Assembly: GCF_029017505.1 (NCBI RefSeq)
Contig: NZ_JAQGEI010000014.1
Coordinates: 1-64,000 of the forward strand
Source of the DNA: Sedimenticola hydrogenitrophicus
GTDB lineage: Bacteria > Pseudomonadota > Gammaproteobacteria > Chromatiales > Chromatiaceae
Direction: 5' to 3'
Length of the DNA stretch: 64,000 bases
Positions 48,520-57,625 of this stretch are shown here, piece after piece (the stretch's first letter is position 1; every line of letters starts with the position of its first letter). The position numbers and the translations under genes are program-made. The notes below the pieces were generated by a model. That model was not told the DNA's origin and searched no databases. It worked only from the letters and a program-made list of their open reading frames with translations.

Positions 48520-49392
48520 ATGAGCAAAATCGGATTCATTGGCGTGGGCATCATGGGCAATCCCATGGCCGGACACCTGCAGGCAGGGGGCCACCAGCTC
48601 TACCTGGTGAGACACCGTTCACCGCTACCCCGGGAGCTGCTCGACAGCGGAGCGGTGGCGTGTGACTCCGCCGAGGCGGTTGCGGAGCAGGCCGATATCG
48701 TGATCACCATGGTGCCCGACACACCCCATGTGGATCAGGTGCTGTTTGGGGAGAATGGGGTGGCTGCAGGATTGAGCCCCGGTAAACTGCTGATCGACAT
48801 GAGTTCCATCTCGCCGATCGAAACCAGGGCCTTTGCATCCCGGATCAATCAGCTTGGCTGCGATTATCTGGATGCCCCGGTATCCGGCGGTGAAGTGGGC
48901 GCCAGGGCCGCCGCACTTACCATCATGGTGGGGGGACCGGAGAGCGCATTCGAAAAGGCCAAACCACTGTTCGAACTGATGGGCAAGAACATCACCCTGG
49001 TCGGTGCCAACGGCGCCGGCCAGACCTGCAAGGTGGCGAATCAGATAATCGTCGCCCTCACTATCGAGGCGGTGGGCGAAGCGCTGCTGTTCGCATCCAG
49101 GGCGGGGGTAGACCCGGCCGCGGTGAGACAGGCACTGATGGGCGGTTTTGCCGGTTCAAAGATCCTTGAGGTGCACGGCGAGCGCATGATCAAACGCACC
49201 TTCGACCCGGGATTCCGTATCGCCCTGCATCAGAAAGACCTTAACCTGGCGCTCACCGGCGCCCGTGAACTGGGCCTGAGCCTGCCGAATACGGCCACCA
49301 CCCAGGAGCTGTTCAACGCCTGTGCCGGAGATCTCGACCACTCCGCGCTGGTCAAGGCGCTGGAGGCGCTGGCAGGCCACCAGATCGCGTGA
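48520..49392 (+). CDS. Beta-hydroxyacid dehydrogenase, GarR/GlxR-MmsB family (copy 1)
   Basis: 290 residues from the ATG at 48520 (ribosome site GGAGG). Rossmann start KIGFIGVGIMGNPMAGHLQ, substrate loop DAPVSGGEVGARAAALTIMV, catalytic Lys in KVANQIIVALTIEAVGEAL, and FRIALHQKDLNLAL. The family reduces tartronate semialdehyde or oxidises 3-hydroxyisobutyrate or 3-hydroxypropionate; the pairing with mmsA favours a semialdehyde-producing role. A longer frame to 48259 overlaps mmsA and is rejected. It is similar to the product at 56670-57545. Confidence 0.87.
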   Translation: MSKIGFIGVGIMGNPMAGHLQAGGHQLYLVRHRSPLPRELLDSGAVACDSAEAVAEQADIVITMVPDTPHVDQVLFGENGVAAGLSPGKLLIDMSSISPIETRAFASRINQLGCDYLDAPVSGGEVGARAAALTIMVGGPESAFEKAKPLFELMGKNITLVGANGAGQTCKVANQIIVALTIEAVGEALLFASRAGVDPAAVRQALMGGFAGSKILEVHGERMIKRTFDPGFRIALHQKDLNLALTGARELGLSLPNTATTQELFNACAGDLDHSALVKALEALAGHQIA

Positions 49393-49486
49393 GGTCGCAC
49401 CGGCGGACGGACTACTGCCGGGAATTCTATAGTGCATCACCCCCTCCTCTCACCGGAGGAGATCTACCGATACGAGGAACTAAACC

Positions 49487-49885
49487 ATGCCAACCGTCCA
49501 TGTCACCGTTGATCAAATGGATCACTCAGCGTCCCAGGGGCAGGTTCGTGATCACTTGCACATCATGGACCGCCCGGAAGCAAAGGGCGGACAGAACAAG
49601 GGCCCCATGGGTGGTGAGACACTGTTAATGGGTCTCGGGGGCTGCTTCATGAGCAATCTGCTGGCGGCGGCCAAGGCGAGGAATATCGAGATCAACAACG
49701 CCACGGCCAACATCGCCGGGGAGCTTGCCGATAGCCCGGCCCGCTATACCGATATTCACATGATAGTCACGGCGCAATGCTCCGCGCCGGCGGAACTGGA
49801 AAAACTGGTTACCATCGCCGAGCGCGGCTGTATAGTTGCAAATACCCTCGCCAAGGCGGTCAACCTCACCATCGAATGTGGATAG
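49487..49885 (+). CDS. OsmC/Ohr-family peroxiredoxin-like protein
   Basis: 132 residues, with GGETLLMGLGGCFMSNLLAA (first redox Cys in the conserved helix) and the second Cys in AERGCIVANTL. The Glu/Arg ligands of Ohr are not all visible, so it is assigned to the broad OsmC group. It likely detoxifies organic peroxides or reactive acyl compounds. It follows the dehydrogenase by 94 bases. Confidence 0.82.
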   Translation: MPTVHVTVDQMDHSASQGQVRDHLHIMDRPEAKGGQNKGPMGGETLLMGLGGCFMSNLLAAAKARNIEINNATANIAGELADSPARYTDIHMIVTAQCSAPAELEKLVTIAERGCIVANTLAKAVNLTIECG

Positions 49886-49887
49886 CC

Positions 49888-50118
49888 CTGCCCTTTACCC
49901 ACAAATGCCGATGACACGCGTGTAGGATGGGTGGAGGCGCGGCACCCTTGTTGACGGCTATTCGCGGCGATCGGGCGGGCCGTAACCCATCTTCGGATGC
50001 GTATGCGGATGCAGGTGCACGATGGGTTGCGCGCCGGAGAGGGAGCCGGCGGAGAGTTCATGGAGGCGCTCCACCCATCCTACGCCAGAATGCGGCCCCA
50101 CTTATGGGTAAAGGGCAG
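49888..50118. repeat. Large nested palindrome downstream of osmC-like gene
   Basis: Outer arms: CTGCCCTTTACCCA (49888-49901) and its complement at 50105-50118. Inner arms: GTAGGATGGGTGGAGGCGC (49922-49940) and GGCGCTCCACCCATCCTAC (50065-50083). The interior holds CCCATCTTCGG and GATGGGTTGCGC, related to the common GTAGGATGGGT repeat family. No coding capacity; 49886-50228 has no supported gene. Confidence 0.7.
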
Positions 50119-50228
50119 GGATAGCCCGGCAGGCAGTTCCCCGGCTAACAGTGACAACCGGTCGGCAGCGGAGTACGTCGGACAGGCTGGATTTGCGGGT
50201 GCCTTTATGCCGCAAGGCAGCCCGCCGG

Positions 50229-50405
50229 TTATCCGCTGCCGTTGTTGCCTTTTTCGCGCAACATGCGCCAGAAATCGTATATCGCAAGCAGCGCGACCAA
50301 GCTGATAACAATGATCAGATCGATGTCCGGCACGAACCAGGCGACTACCGCAAGGAAAGCGATCATTGTCGTCAATGCCATGATGGCCATGATCTTGTCT
50401 GTCAT
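50229..50405 (-). CDS. Small two-helix membrane protein, 58 residues
   Basis: From the ATG at 50405 the product MTDKIMAIMALTTMIAFLAV continues to a second hydrophobic helix (DLIIVISLVALLAIYDFW) and a short basic tail. It starts 30 bases after the amidase stop, so it is the last gene of the TRAP operon. No family name is assigned. A good start context (GAGTGACATG) supports it. Confidence 0.6.
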   Translation of the reverse strand: MTDKIMAIMALTTMIAFLAVVAWFVPDIDLIIVISLVALLAIYDFWRMLREKGNNGSG

Positions 50406-50435
50406 GTCACTCGACCTTTATCAGACCTGACACAT

Positions 50436-51797
50436 TCAGGTTCCCAATGTATTGACCAGCCAACGCGCAGTGCGTAGCAACCGCCCGTCGGCGTGGCGGC
50501 GGCCGACCAGCTGCACGCCGATCGGCATTCCGTTGACGCCAGTCAGCAACGGCACGGTCACTGCCGGCACGCCGAGGAAAGACCACAGGACGTTAAATGC
50601 CGAACTGCCGGTACTGCCGAAGCCGGCTGGTGCCTCGCCAGCCGCAGCCGGTGAGACGATCGCGTCATAGCGATCAAACACCTCCTCCAGCCCGGCATAG
50701 AGAATTTCGCGCCAGTTGTGGGCGGCAAGATAATCGACGGCGCTGATCCGGCGCCCCTCTTCGATCGCGCTACGCGTCTCCTCCGCAAGACGGTCAGATC
50801 CGCGTTCGTAGTAGTGTCGCAGATTGTGTGCAATCTCGACCAGCATGATGCGACGATGTGCCGCGGCACCCTCGCTGAAGATCATCGGCAACTCAACCTC
50901 ATCGCAGTGCTCGCCGAGTGCCGCAACCAGCTCGGCGAAACCCGCGGCGCAATCCGCCTCGATCCCGCTCCAGGCAGGTGTCTTGACGAATGCCAGCTGT
51001 GGCGTCACCGGCGGGTCGGACAGTGCGGTGTCGAGAATCCGTGGCGCAGCCGCAGGTACCGTGTCTGGATCGGCCGAATCATAACCGGCAAGCACATCGG
51101 CAAGCAGGGCGACATCCTCGATCGTTCGACCGAATGTCCCTACGGTGTCGAGTTGTCGCGAGGTGCGCAACACGCCGCTACGCGGGATCAGGCCGAAGGT
51201 TGGTTTGAAGCCGACCACGCCACAATACGAGGCGGGCCGAATTACCGAACCACCGGTCTGGGTACCGACCGCGAACGGCACCATGCCACTCGCGACCGCC
51301 GCCGCCGAGCCCGCGGAGGAGCCCCCCGGGGTATGTGCCAGGTTGTGCGGATTACGCGTCTTGGCAGGCGCAAGGTAGGCACATTCGGTGGTGACTGTCT
51401 TGCCGAGTATCACGGCACCGGCGGCACGCAGGCGTGCCACCAGCCAGGCATCCTCGGTTGGACGACGCCCGGCATCGAGCGCGTTGCCATTCTCGGTCGG
51501 CAGGTCCCGGGTATCGATAATATCCTTGATGCCGACCGGCAGGCCGTGCAGCGGCCCGAGCGGTCGTCCGGTCTGGCGGTAGGCATCGAGCCGCTCCGCC
51601 TGACTCATGGCATAGCCTTCGTCGAGGCTGGACCAGGCCTGGACCGCATCTTCGCATGTGGCGATCCGGCGCAGGCAGGCGACGGTCAGCTCGACAACGC
51701 TCAGCGCACCCTCGGCGATCCGCTGGCGTGCCGCCAATGCACTCAGGTCGGCCAAATCGGGGGGATTCGTTGCTATTTTTTGTTGTTCAACGGCCAT
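50436..51797 (-). CDS. Amidase-signature family hydrolase
   Basis: 453 residues. The Ser-cisSer-Lys triad is visible: Lys in GLPVGIKDIIDTRD, cis-Ser and nucleophilic Ser in HTPGGSSAGSAAAVASGMVP. C-terminal IVSPAAAGEAP and NGMPIGVQLVG match the family. It hydrolyses an amide or hydrazide, substrate unknown. It overlaps the dctM gene by 11 bases and so belongs to the TRAP operon, suggesting that the transported compound is or becomes an amide. It is not GatA, since gatB and gatC are absent. Confidence 0.88.
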   Translation of the reverse strand: MAVEQQKIATNPPDLADLSALAARQRIAEGALSVVELTVACLRRIATCEDAVQAWSSLDEGYAMSQAERLDAYRQTGRPLGPLHGLPVGIKDIIDTRDLPTENGNALDAGRRPTEDAWLVARLRAAGAVILGKTVTTECAYLAPAKTRNPHNLAHTPGGSSAGSAAAVASGMVPFAVGTQTGGSVIRPASYCGVVGFKPTFGLIPRSGVLRTSRQLDTVGTFGRTIEDVALLADVLAGYDSADPDTVPAAAPRILDTALSDPPVTPQLAFVKTPAWSGIEADCAAGFAELVAALGEHCDEVELPMIFSEGAAAHRRIMLVEIAHNLRHYYERGSDRLAEETRSAIEEGRRISAVDYLAAHNWREILYAGLEEVFDRYDAIVSPAAAGEAPAGFGSTGSSAFNVLWSFLGVPAVTVPLLTGVNGMPIGVQLVGRRHADGRLLRTARWLVNTLGT

Positions 51798-53211
51798 AGA
51801 TCAGGTCCGGCAGCCAGAAGGTGATTCCGGGGAAGTTGTACAGGATTACCATGGCGAACAATACCATGGCGAGGTAGGGATAGTTGCCCTTGAAAATCTG
51901 GTTCAACTGCACGTGCGGCGGCGCGATGCCCTTCAGGTAATAGGCCGACATCGCCATCGGGGGGGTCAGGAACGAGGTCTGCAGATTGAGTGCCACCAGG
52001 ATGCCGAAGAACAGTGGATCGATACCGAAGTGCGGCAGCAACGGCAGGAATATTGGAACGAAGATGATGATGATCTCGGACCACTCCAGCGGCCAGCCGA
52101 GCAGGAAGATGATGATCTGCGCCATGATCAGGAACATCACGGGCGAGATGTCCAGGCCGGTGACGTATTCGCTGATGATCTGCTCGCCGCCGAGATAGGA
52201 GAAAACCGAGGAGAAGGTCCAGGAGCCGACGAACAACCAGCACACCATCGCTGTTGTGCGCAAGGTCAGATAAACCGATTCTCGCAGCCGCTGCCAGGTG
52301 AACGCCCGGTACACGAAGGTAAGCAGCAGTCCGCCAAGGGCGCCGACCGCGGCCGCCTCGGAGGGCGTGGCCAGGCCAAACAGGATGGCGCCCAGAACCG
52401 CCAGGATCAGAAAGGCGAGCGGAAAGAACGAGGTTAACAGCCGCACAATAATCTGGCCGACAGTGAATTCACCGACCTCCGCGCGGGTCGGCTTTGGTGC
52501 CAGTTGCGGCTGCAGCGTCGAGCGGCCGATTACGTAGATCACGTAAAGGCCCGCCAGCAGCAGACCGGGCAACAGCGCACCGGCATACAGTTTGACGATA
52601 GACACACCAGACGCCGCCGCGTAGACGATCAGCATGATCGACGGCGGGATCAGAATGCCCAGCGTGCCACCGGCACAGATGACCCCGGCGGCCAGGCTGG
52701 TGTCATAACGCGCCTTGAGCATCGCCGGGAAGGCCAGCAACCCCATCAGGGTCACGACCGCACCGACAATGCCGGTGGCGGTGGCGAACAGGGTGCAGGT
52801 AATCAGCGCGGCCACCGCCATCGAGCCGGGTACGTGGCGGGCGGCGATGTTAAGGGTATGGAACAGTCGCGCGACGATGTTGGCGCGCTCGACGATGTAG
52901 CCCATGAAGAGGAACAGCGGGACGGCGGTGAGCACGTCGTTGGCCATCACCGAGTAGGTCTGGTTGACGAACAGGTCGAAGATCCGGTTGTTGAACAGCC
53001 CGTCGATCCACAACTGGATCTGTGTCCACTGGTCCGGATCGCCGTTTTCGATGGCCCGGTTGTAGGTGCGCCACATCCGGTGCGGATCGAAATAGGCGTA
53101 GTAGCCGAACATGATGCCCATCGCCATCAGCGTGAAGGCGACCGGAAAGCCGAGCAGGATGATGAACAGGAAGATCGCCAGCATCGACAGTGCGATTATC
53201 GGATCTGACAT
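51787..53211 (-). CDS. dctM: TRAP transporter large permease, DctM type
   Basis: 474 residues, with about 12 hydrophobic segments, for example LSMLAIFLFIILLGFPVAFT at the start and GGTLGILIPPSIMLIVYAAA, the conserved DctM loop. It forms the Na+-coupled channel with DctQ. The gap to dctQ is 3 bases. Confidence 0.92.
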   Translation of the reverse strand: MSDPIIALSMLAIFLFIILLGFPVAFTLMAMGIMFGYYAYFDPHRMWRTYNRAIENGDPDQWTQIQLWIDGLFNNRIFDLFVNQTYSVMANDVLTAVPLFLFMGYIVERANIVARLFHTLNIAARHVPGSMAVAALITCTLFATATGIVGAVVTLMGLLAFPAMLKARYDTSLAAGVICAGGTLGILIPPSIMLIVYAAASGVSIVKLYAGALLPGLLLAGLYVIYVIGRSTLQPQLAPKPTRAEVGEFTVGQIIVRLLTSFFPLAFLILAVLGAILFGLATPSEAAAVGALGGLLLTFVYRAFTWQRLRESVYLTLRTTAMVCWLFVGSWTFSSVFSYLGGEQIISEYVTGLDISPVMFLIMAQIIIFLLGWPLEWSEIIIIFVPIFLPLLPHFGIDPLFFGILVALNLQTSFLTPPMAMSAYYLKGIAPPHVQLNQIFKGNYPYLAMVLFAMVILYNFPGITFWLPDLIYGR

Positions 53212-53214
53212 GGC

Positions 53215-53901
53215 TCAGTTGCGCTCCTCGTCATCGGGTTTTCTTTTTGTGTGCCGCCGCCTTTCTTCCAGTTCGTGATGCTGCTCTTCCAGATCGTGCG
53301 CATCCTCGCGCGCTACCTGTGAGGCGAAACTGCCGATCTCCACGGCACCCTCGCGCGCCAGCTGCACCTCCGTTTCCTCGATGTCCTCGGCGGCCACGAG
53401 CCATTCGCCGGTGCGGATGCAGATGATGCAGCGGAAGACCTGTGCGATGCCCTGGATGAACAACAGGATGCCGGCTACCACAATCACGGTCTTGAACTGG
53501 AAGATCGGGATGCCGGCCGGGCTGTTGACGCTGACCTCAAGGTAGCGCCAGGAGCGCTCGGCATACTTCCAGCCGGAGATGATCAGCGCGAGGACGCCCG
53601 GGAAGAAGAACAGGAAATAGAGCACCAACTCGACGCGCGCCTGAGTCCGCGGTTTCCATAGCCGATAGATGAAGTCGCCGCGCACATGCCCGCCACGCGA
53701 CAGCGTGTAGGCGCCGCCCATCATGAACAGCGTGCCGTAGGTAATATATGACAGATCGAACGCCCAGCTGGTGGGGGCGTTGAGGCCGTAACGCACCAAG
53801 ACTTCGTAACCAACGCCGATCGCCATGACCAGGATCAGCCAGGCGAATGCCTTGCCGAACCACGCCGACAGGCGGTCGGCAAACTGTATGTAGCCGAGCA
53901 T
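53215..53901 (-). CDS. dctQ: TRAP transporter small permease, DctQ type
   Basis: 228 residues: four helices (first AWFGKAFAWLILVMAIGVGY, including the typical YEVLVRYGLNAPTSWAFDLS) and an extended charged C-terminal tail (EEQHHELEERRRHTKR) longer than usual. It supports DctM in solute uptake. A 35-bp hairpin separates it from dctP. Confidence 0.9.
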   Translation of the reverse strand: MLGYIQFADRLSAWFGKAFAWLILVMAIGVGYEVLVRYGLNAPTSWAFDLSYITYGTLFMMGGAYTLSRGGHVRGDFIYRLWKPRTQARVELVLYFLFFFPGVLALIISGWKYAERSWRYLEVSVNSPAGIPIFQFKTVIVVAGILLFIQGIAQVFRCIICIRTGEWLVAAEDIEETEVQLAREGAVEIGSFASQVAREDAHDLEEQHHELEERRRHTKRKPDDEERN

Positions 53902-53946
53902 GCTTTTTCCTATATCCTTAGGGCTGCGTGTAAAGGTCAGGCGCCA

Positions 53947-53981
53947 CCCTGCGGCGATATCTCACCGATAGCGCCGCAGGG
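53947..53981 (-). promoter_or_regulatory. Hairpin between dctP and dctQ
   Basis: CCCTGCGGCG and CGCCGCAGGG form a 10-bp perfect stem with a 15-base loop. In TRAP operons such intergenic stems often protect or terminate most dctP mRNA, so the binding protein is made in excess of the permease. No strong T-run follows. Confidence 0.6.
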
Positions 53982-54004
53982 TTGGTTGCCCCGGTCACAG
54001 CCGG

Positions 54005-55168
54005 TCAGAGCTTCAGCTTGCCCGGGAAGTAGTGGTTGTATGCCAAGTTGTAGTCCGGCGAGTTCATCAACTCATAGAACACGACCCGGTCGACCCAGGC
54101 ACGCTGGCTGTCCAGCACCTTTTTCATATAGGGATCCTTCTCCAGGTCGGGGATGATCTCATCCCAGGCCTTGAGCTCCGCATCCAGGATCTCCTGAGAG
54201 GTACGGTGCACCGTGACGCCCTTCTTTTGTATTTCCACGAGATCCTTGGAATAATTGTCCAGCGCAATGGCGGTATTCGCCGTGCTTGCCGCCTCCACGC
54301 CGTGCTCCAGGATCGCCCTCAGGTCTTCATCCAGGTCGTCGAAAAAGTCCTTGTTGAACAGGAACTCGAAGCTCTCGCTGGCCTGGTGATAGGACGACAG
54401 GAAGTAGTGTTTGGCCACGTCCGGCGAGCCGAATCGCAGGTCCGACGAGGGGTTGTTGAACTCGAAGGCGTCGATCACGCCGCGTTCCATCGCCGGCACG
54501 ATCTCGCCACCGGGCAGCTGGGAGACGCTCATACCCATCTTCTGCATCAGGTCCGCTGCCAGGCCCACGGTGCGGTACTTGTAACCTTTCACCTCCGACG
54601 CCTTGGTTATCGGATTTTTGAACCAGCCGAACGGCTGCGCCGGCATCGGGAAGCCGAGGAAGCCATAGACGTTGAGACCCATGATCTCCTGGGTCAGCTC
54701 GCGGTAGAGGTCCTTGCCACCGCCGGCATGAAACCAGGCCAGCATGGTGGTGGCACTGCCGCCGAACACCGGGCCGGTGCCGAACAGCGAGGCCCCCTTG
54801 TGCTTGCCGTACCAGTAGACCGGCACGGTGTGCGCCGCATCGAGCACGCCGTCGCTAACCGCGTCCATGACCTGGAACGCCTTGACAACAGCGCCTGCGG
54901 GTAGCAGGTCGATCTTCAGGCGGCCGCCCGACATGCGCTCCACACGCTCTGTATACTGGCGGGCAAAATCCATCCAGATATCGGATGAGGGCCAGGAGGT
55001 CTGCATCTTGACGACCAGCGGGGCTGCCACGGATATCATCGGGAAGCCGGCCGCAACGGAACCAGCTGCCACGGCAAGACCGCTTTTTAGAAACTTACGC
55101 CGGCTGGTTGATGCTGTCTTCACTTCCGAGCCGGCCACCATGTCACAATTGTTTTTTTTGTGTTTCAT
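54005..55168 (-). CDS. dctP: TRAP solute-binding protein, TakP-like
   Basis: 387 residues. A twin-arginine-like signal (TSRRKFLKSGLAVAAGSVAA) precedes the binding fold. The ligand region includes GYKYRTVGLAADLMQKMG (conserved Arg), GGEIVPAMERGVIDAFEFNN and FGSPDVAKHYF, resembling the alpha-keto-acid binder TakP. A carboxylate, perhaps an alpha-keto or hydroxy acid, is a plausible ligand. A very strong ribosome site (GAGGAGGATAAC) precedes the ATG at 55168. First gene of the operon dctP-dctQ-dctM-amidase-small membrane protein. Confidence 0.9.
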   Translation of the reverse strand: MKHKKNNCDMVAGSEVKTASTSRRKFLKSGLAVAAGSVAAGFPMISVAAPLVVKMQTSWPSSDIWMDFARQYTERVERMSGGRLKIDLLPAGAVVKAFQVMDAVSDGVLDAAHTVPVYWYGKHKGASLFGTGPVFGGSATTMLAWFHAGGGKDLYRELTQEIMGLNVYGFLGFPMPAQPFGWFKNPITKASEVKGYKYRTVGLAADLMQKMGMSVSQLPGGEIVPAMERGVIDAFEFNNPSSDLRFGSPDVAKHYFLSSYHQASESFEFLFNKDFFDDLDEDLRAILEHGVEAASTANTAIALDNYSKDLVEIQKKGVTVHRTSQEILDAELKAWDEIIPDLEKDPYMKKVLDSQRAWVDRVVFYELMNSPDYNLAYNHYFPGKLKL

Positions 55169-55333
55169 GTAGTTATCCTCCTCACGTGGGTATTACCGCC
55201 TAATCATTTAATTCAGTCGATATAACATATAACCATGCTCCTTCACTTACCGACATCCATTGAATTATCAGAAACAGTATAGGCAATCGACTTCTCTCCA
55301 TCCGTACAACTGGTAAAAAACACCCCCCTCTGC

Positions 55334-56299
55334 CTAGGCTAACCTGTCAAGAGGTTCCTGTCCGGAGACAATTGCATCAAGATTATCCAGTGCCCTGAAA
55401 CCCATGGCATCCCGGGTTTCCCGTGTGGCGCTGCCGATATGAGGCAGCATGAATATGTTTTCCAACTCCTTGTAGCGGGGGTCAATATTCGGTTCATTGT
55501 TGAATACATCGAGTCCGGCTGCAAAAAGCTTGCCGGAGCGCAGGGCCGCGATCAGGGCGTCGTCATCCACGATGGCCCCCCGTGCGGTATTCACGAGTAT
55601 CGCCCCATCCGGAAGCAAGCCAATGCGTTCAGCATTCAGCAGATGGTGTGTTTCAGGAGTGGCCGGACAATGGATCGAGAGAAAATCGCACTGGGGCAGC
55701 AGCTGTTCCAGGTGCTCATGGTAGACGGCACCCGCTTCGAGTTCGGATGAGAGCCTGCTGCGATTGTAGTAGTGGATCTCCATGTCGAAGCCGCGGGCGC
55801 GTTTAGCCATGATCTGGCCCACCCTGCCCATTCCCAGGATACCCAGACGTTTGCCAGTGACCTGAATGCCAAGCTGGTAGGTCGGACTCCAGTCGCCCCA
55901 GGTCCCGAAACGGATCGCATGTTCCCCCTCGTACGCCCTTCGGGCCGCTCCGAGCAGCAACAGCATGGCAATCTCCGCCGTGGCATCGCTGAGAACATCC
56001 GGTGTGTTGGTGACCGTGATTCCACGAGCTTTCGCGGCATTGAGGTCGATGTGATCATATCCCACCGAGAAGCTGCAGATTGATCGCACGCTGTCCGGCA
56101 GGCGCTCTATAACCTCGGCGGTTAACTTCTCTGTGTGGCAGGGAATGATTGCGTCGGCACCGGCGGCCAGTCGCACCAGCTCGTCACTGGTATAGAGCTT
56201 ATCTTCGCTGTTGAAACGGGCATCGTAATCACGCTCCAGACGCGCCTCGACCGCAACCGGGAGCTTTCGTGTCACTAGTACAACGGCCTTTTTGCTCAT
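55334..56299 (-). CDS. D-2-hydroxyacid dehydrogenase (glyoxylate/hydroxypyruvate reductase type)
   Basis: 321 residues. NAD-binding GKRLGILGMGRVGQIMAKRA, catalytic Arg in VNTARGAIVDDDAL, Glu in NNEPNID and His in MLPHIGSAT. The group includes glyoxylate reductase GyaR and D-glycerate dehydrogenases. Its position next to TRAP and beta-hydroxyacid dehydrogenase genes suggests use of a C2-C4 hydroxy or keto acid. Confidence 0.88.
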   Translation of the reverse strand: MSKKAVVLVTRKLPVAVEARLERDYDARFNSEDKLYTSDELVRLAAGADAIIPCHTEKLTAEVIERLPDSVRSICSFSVGYDHIDLNAAKARGITVTNTPDVLSDATAEIAMLLLLGAARRAYEGEHAIRFGTWGDWSPTYQLGIQVTGKRLGILGMGRVGQIMAKRARGFDMEIHYYNRSRLSSELEAGAVYHEHLEQLLPQCDFLSIHCPATPETHHLLNAERIGLLPDGAILVNTARGAIVDDDALIAALRSGKLFAAGLDVFNNEPNIDPRYKELENIFMLPHIGSATRETRDAMGFRALDNLDAIVSGQEPLDRLA

Positions 56300-56669
56300 A
56301 TGAATTCAATCTGTCATTCAGTAGCGTCCATACCCATATATCACCCTACCCATGCGGTGACCGAAAACACCCATAAATTCCCAATGCAAGTCGGCATGAC
56401 CATTACTAATGGCCTTTTATGGCGCCTTATGCAACTAATTTATAACAGTGTAGGTGATGTTTTCCCAACCGACAAAAAAAAACAGATAAAAATTGTCTCG
56501 AATAGAATGTAATCGTAAGGAGCTGCCTGCGTTACCCCGATCAGATGAACCCCTCCGCAGGATGGAGAAGGCATCACAGACCCCAGCCCTGAGAGAATTC
56601 CCGCCGGACTATGTCATACTCTCTAATGATGACGATCGGAGCCCCCATGAGCAGGCGATTGACCGGACC
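56300..56669. other. Divergent promoter region between the two dehydrogenase genes
   Basis: 370 bases that are AT-rich to about 56500. The dehydrogenase frame on the plus strand stays open from 56493, but the protein part before 56670 has no family match. It must hold promoters for both directions. No clear operator was found. Confidence 0.4.
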
Positions 56670-57545
56670 ATGAACACACTAAAAGATTACACTCTGGGTT
56701 TTATCGGACTAGGCCTGATGGGGCGACCCATGTGCCTGAACCTTCATAAGGCCGGCGCCCGTCTGATTATCCATAACCGCAGCCAGGAAACCGCAAGACA
56801 ACTTGAAAGGCCGGGCATCGTGGCCGTCCCATCACCGGCAGAGGTCGCCCGCTCCGCAAACATCATCCTGTTGATGGTCGCCGACACCCCCGCGGTGGAG
56901 CAGGTCCTGTTCGAAAAATCGGGCCTGATCGAGGGTCTGCGGAAGAATGCTTTGGTCATTGATATGGGGACGACCGCCGTCGTTCCCACTCGGGAGTTCG
57001 CCAGACGCTTGAACGAAACCGGCGCCGGTTACATCGACGCGCCGGTATCAGGCGGCGAAATCGGCGCCATCAACGGCACCCTGACCATCATGGCGGGTGG
57101 AGATATCGAATCCATACAGCGCGCCCTCCCCCTCTTCGATGTGCTCGGATCGAAGTTTACCCATGTCGGTGATGTCGGGGCCGGTCAAATCGCCAAAGCG
57201 GCAAACCAGATCATTGTCGGACTGAACATCGGTGCGGTTGCCGAAGCGCTGGCGCTGGCGAAGAGTGCCGGTGCAGACCCGGCCAAGGTTCGTGCGGCGC
57301 TCATGGGCGGCTTTGCCGGCTCACGGATACTTGAAGTGCATGGTCAGCGGATGATCGAGGAAAATTTTAAACCGGGCGGGAAAATCACAACACAACACAA
57401 AGACCTCATTCAGGCGCTTGAATTGGCCGCCCTGTGTGGCCTGGATTTACCCGCTACCAAACTCAATACGCAACTCTACAAATCCTTGATCGACCAGGGC
57501 CTGGGCAATCTCGATCACAGCGCGTTGATCAAGGCGTTAAAGTAA
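56670..57545 (+). CDS. Beta-hydroxyacid dehydrogenase, GarR/GlxR-MmsB family (copy 2)
   Basis: 291 residues from the ATG at 56670: LGFIGLGLMGRPMCLNLHKA, DAPVSGGEIGAINGTLTIMA, Lys in KAANQIIVGLNIGAVAEALA and ITTQHKDLIQALEL. It shares the GGFAGSRILEVHGQRMIEE segment with the 48520-49392 protein (GGFAGSKILEVHGERMIK), so they are paralogues. The ribosome site before 56670 is weak; an in-frame ATG at 56562 would add 36 unsupported residues. Confidence 0.85.
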   Translation: MNTLKDYTLGFIGLGLMGRPMCLNLHKAGARLIIHNRSQETARQLERPGIVAVPSPAEVARSANIILLMVADTPAVEQVLFEKSGLIEGLRKNALVIDMGTTAVVPTREFARRLNETGAGYIDAPVSGGEIGAINGTLTIMAGGDIESIQRALPLFDVLGSKFTHVGDVGAGQIAKAANQIIVGLNIGAVAEALALAKSAGADPAKVRAALMGGFAGSRILEVHGQRMIEENFKPGGKITTQHKDLIQALELAALCGLDLPATKLNTQLYKSLIDQGLGNLDHSALIKALK

Positions 57546-57558
57546 GTTATTGATGTAC

Positions 57559-57582
57559 GGTGCCCGGGGCCGGGGTCGAACC
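57559..57582 (-). other. tRNA-Leu-like 3'-end fragment (possible attachment-site scar)
   Basis: Read on the minus strand, GGTTCGACCCCGGCCCCGGG then CACC resembles the T-loop and acceptor end of tRNA-Leu (expected CCGGTTCGAATCCGGCCCCG then GGCACCA). The 5' side of the T-stem is missing and the terminal CCA is imperfect, so it is not a gene. It lies exactly between a functional region and the cluster of truncated genes. Confidence 0.4.
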
Positions 57583-57625
57583 ATTAATTATATCAATTAC
57601 TTATATACGTCAGGCGATGCCTGCT

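Noticed and set aside
51658-53208. Plus-strand frames opposite dctM
   Set aside because: Antisense to the permease with Arg/His/Gln-rich shadow composition.
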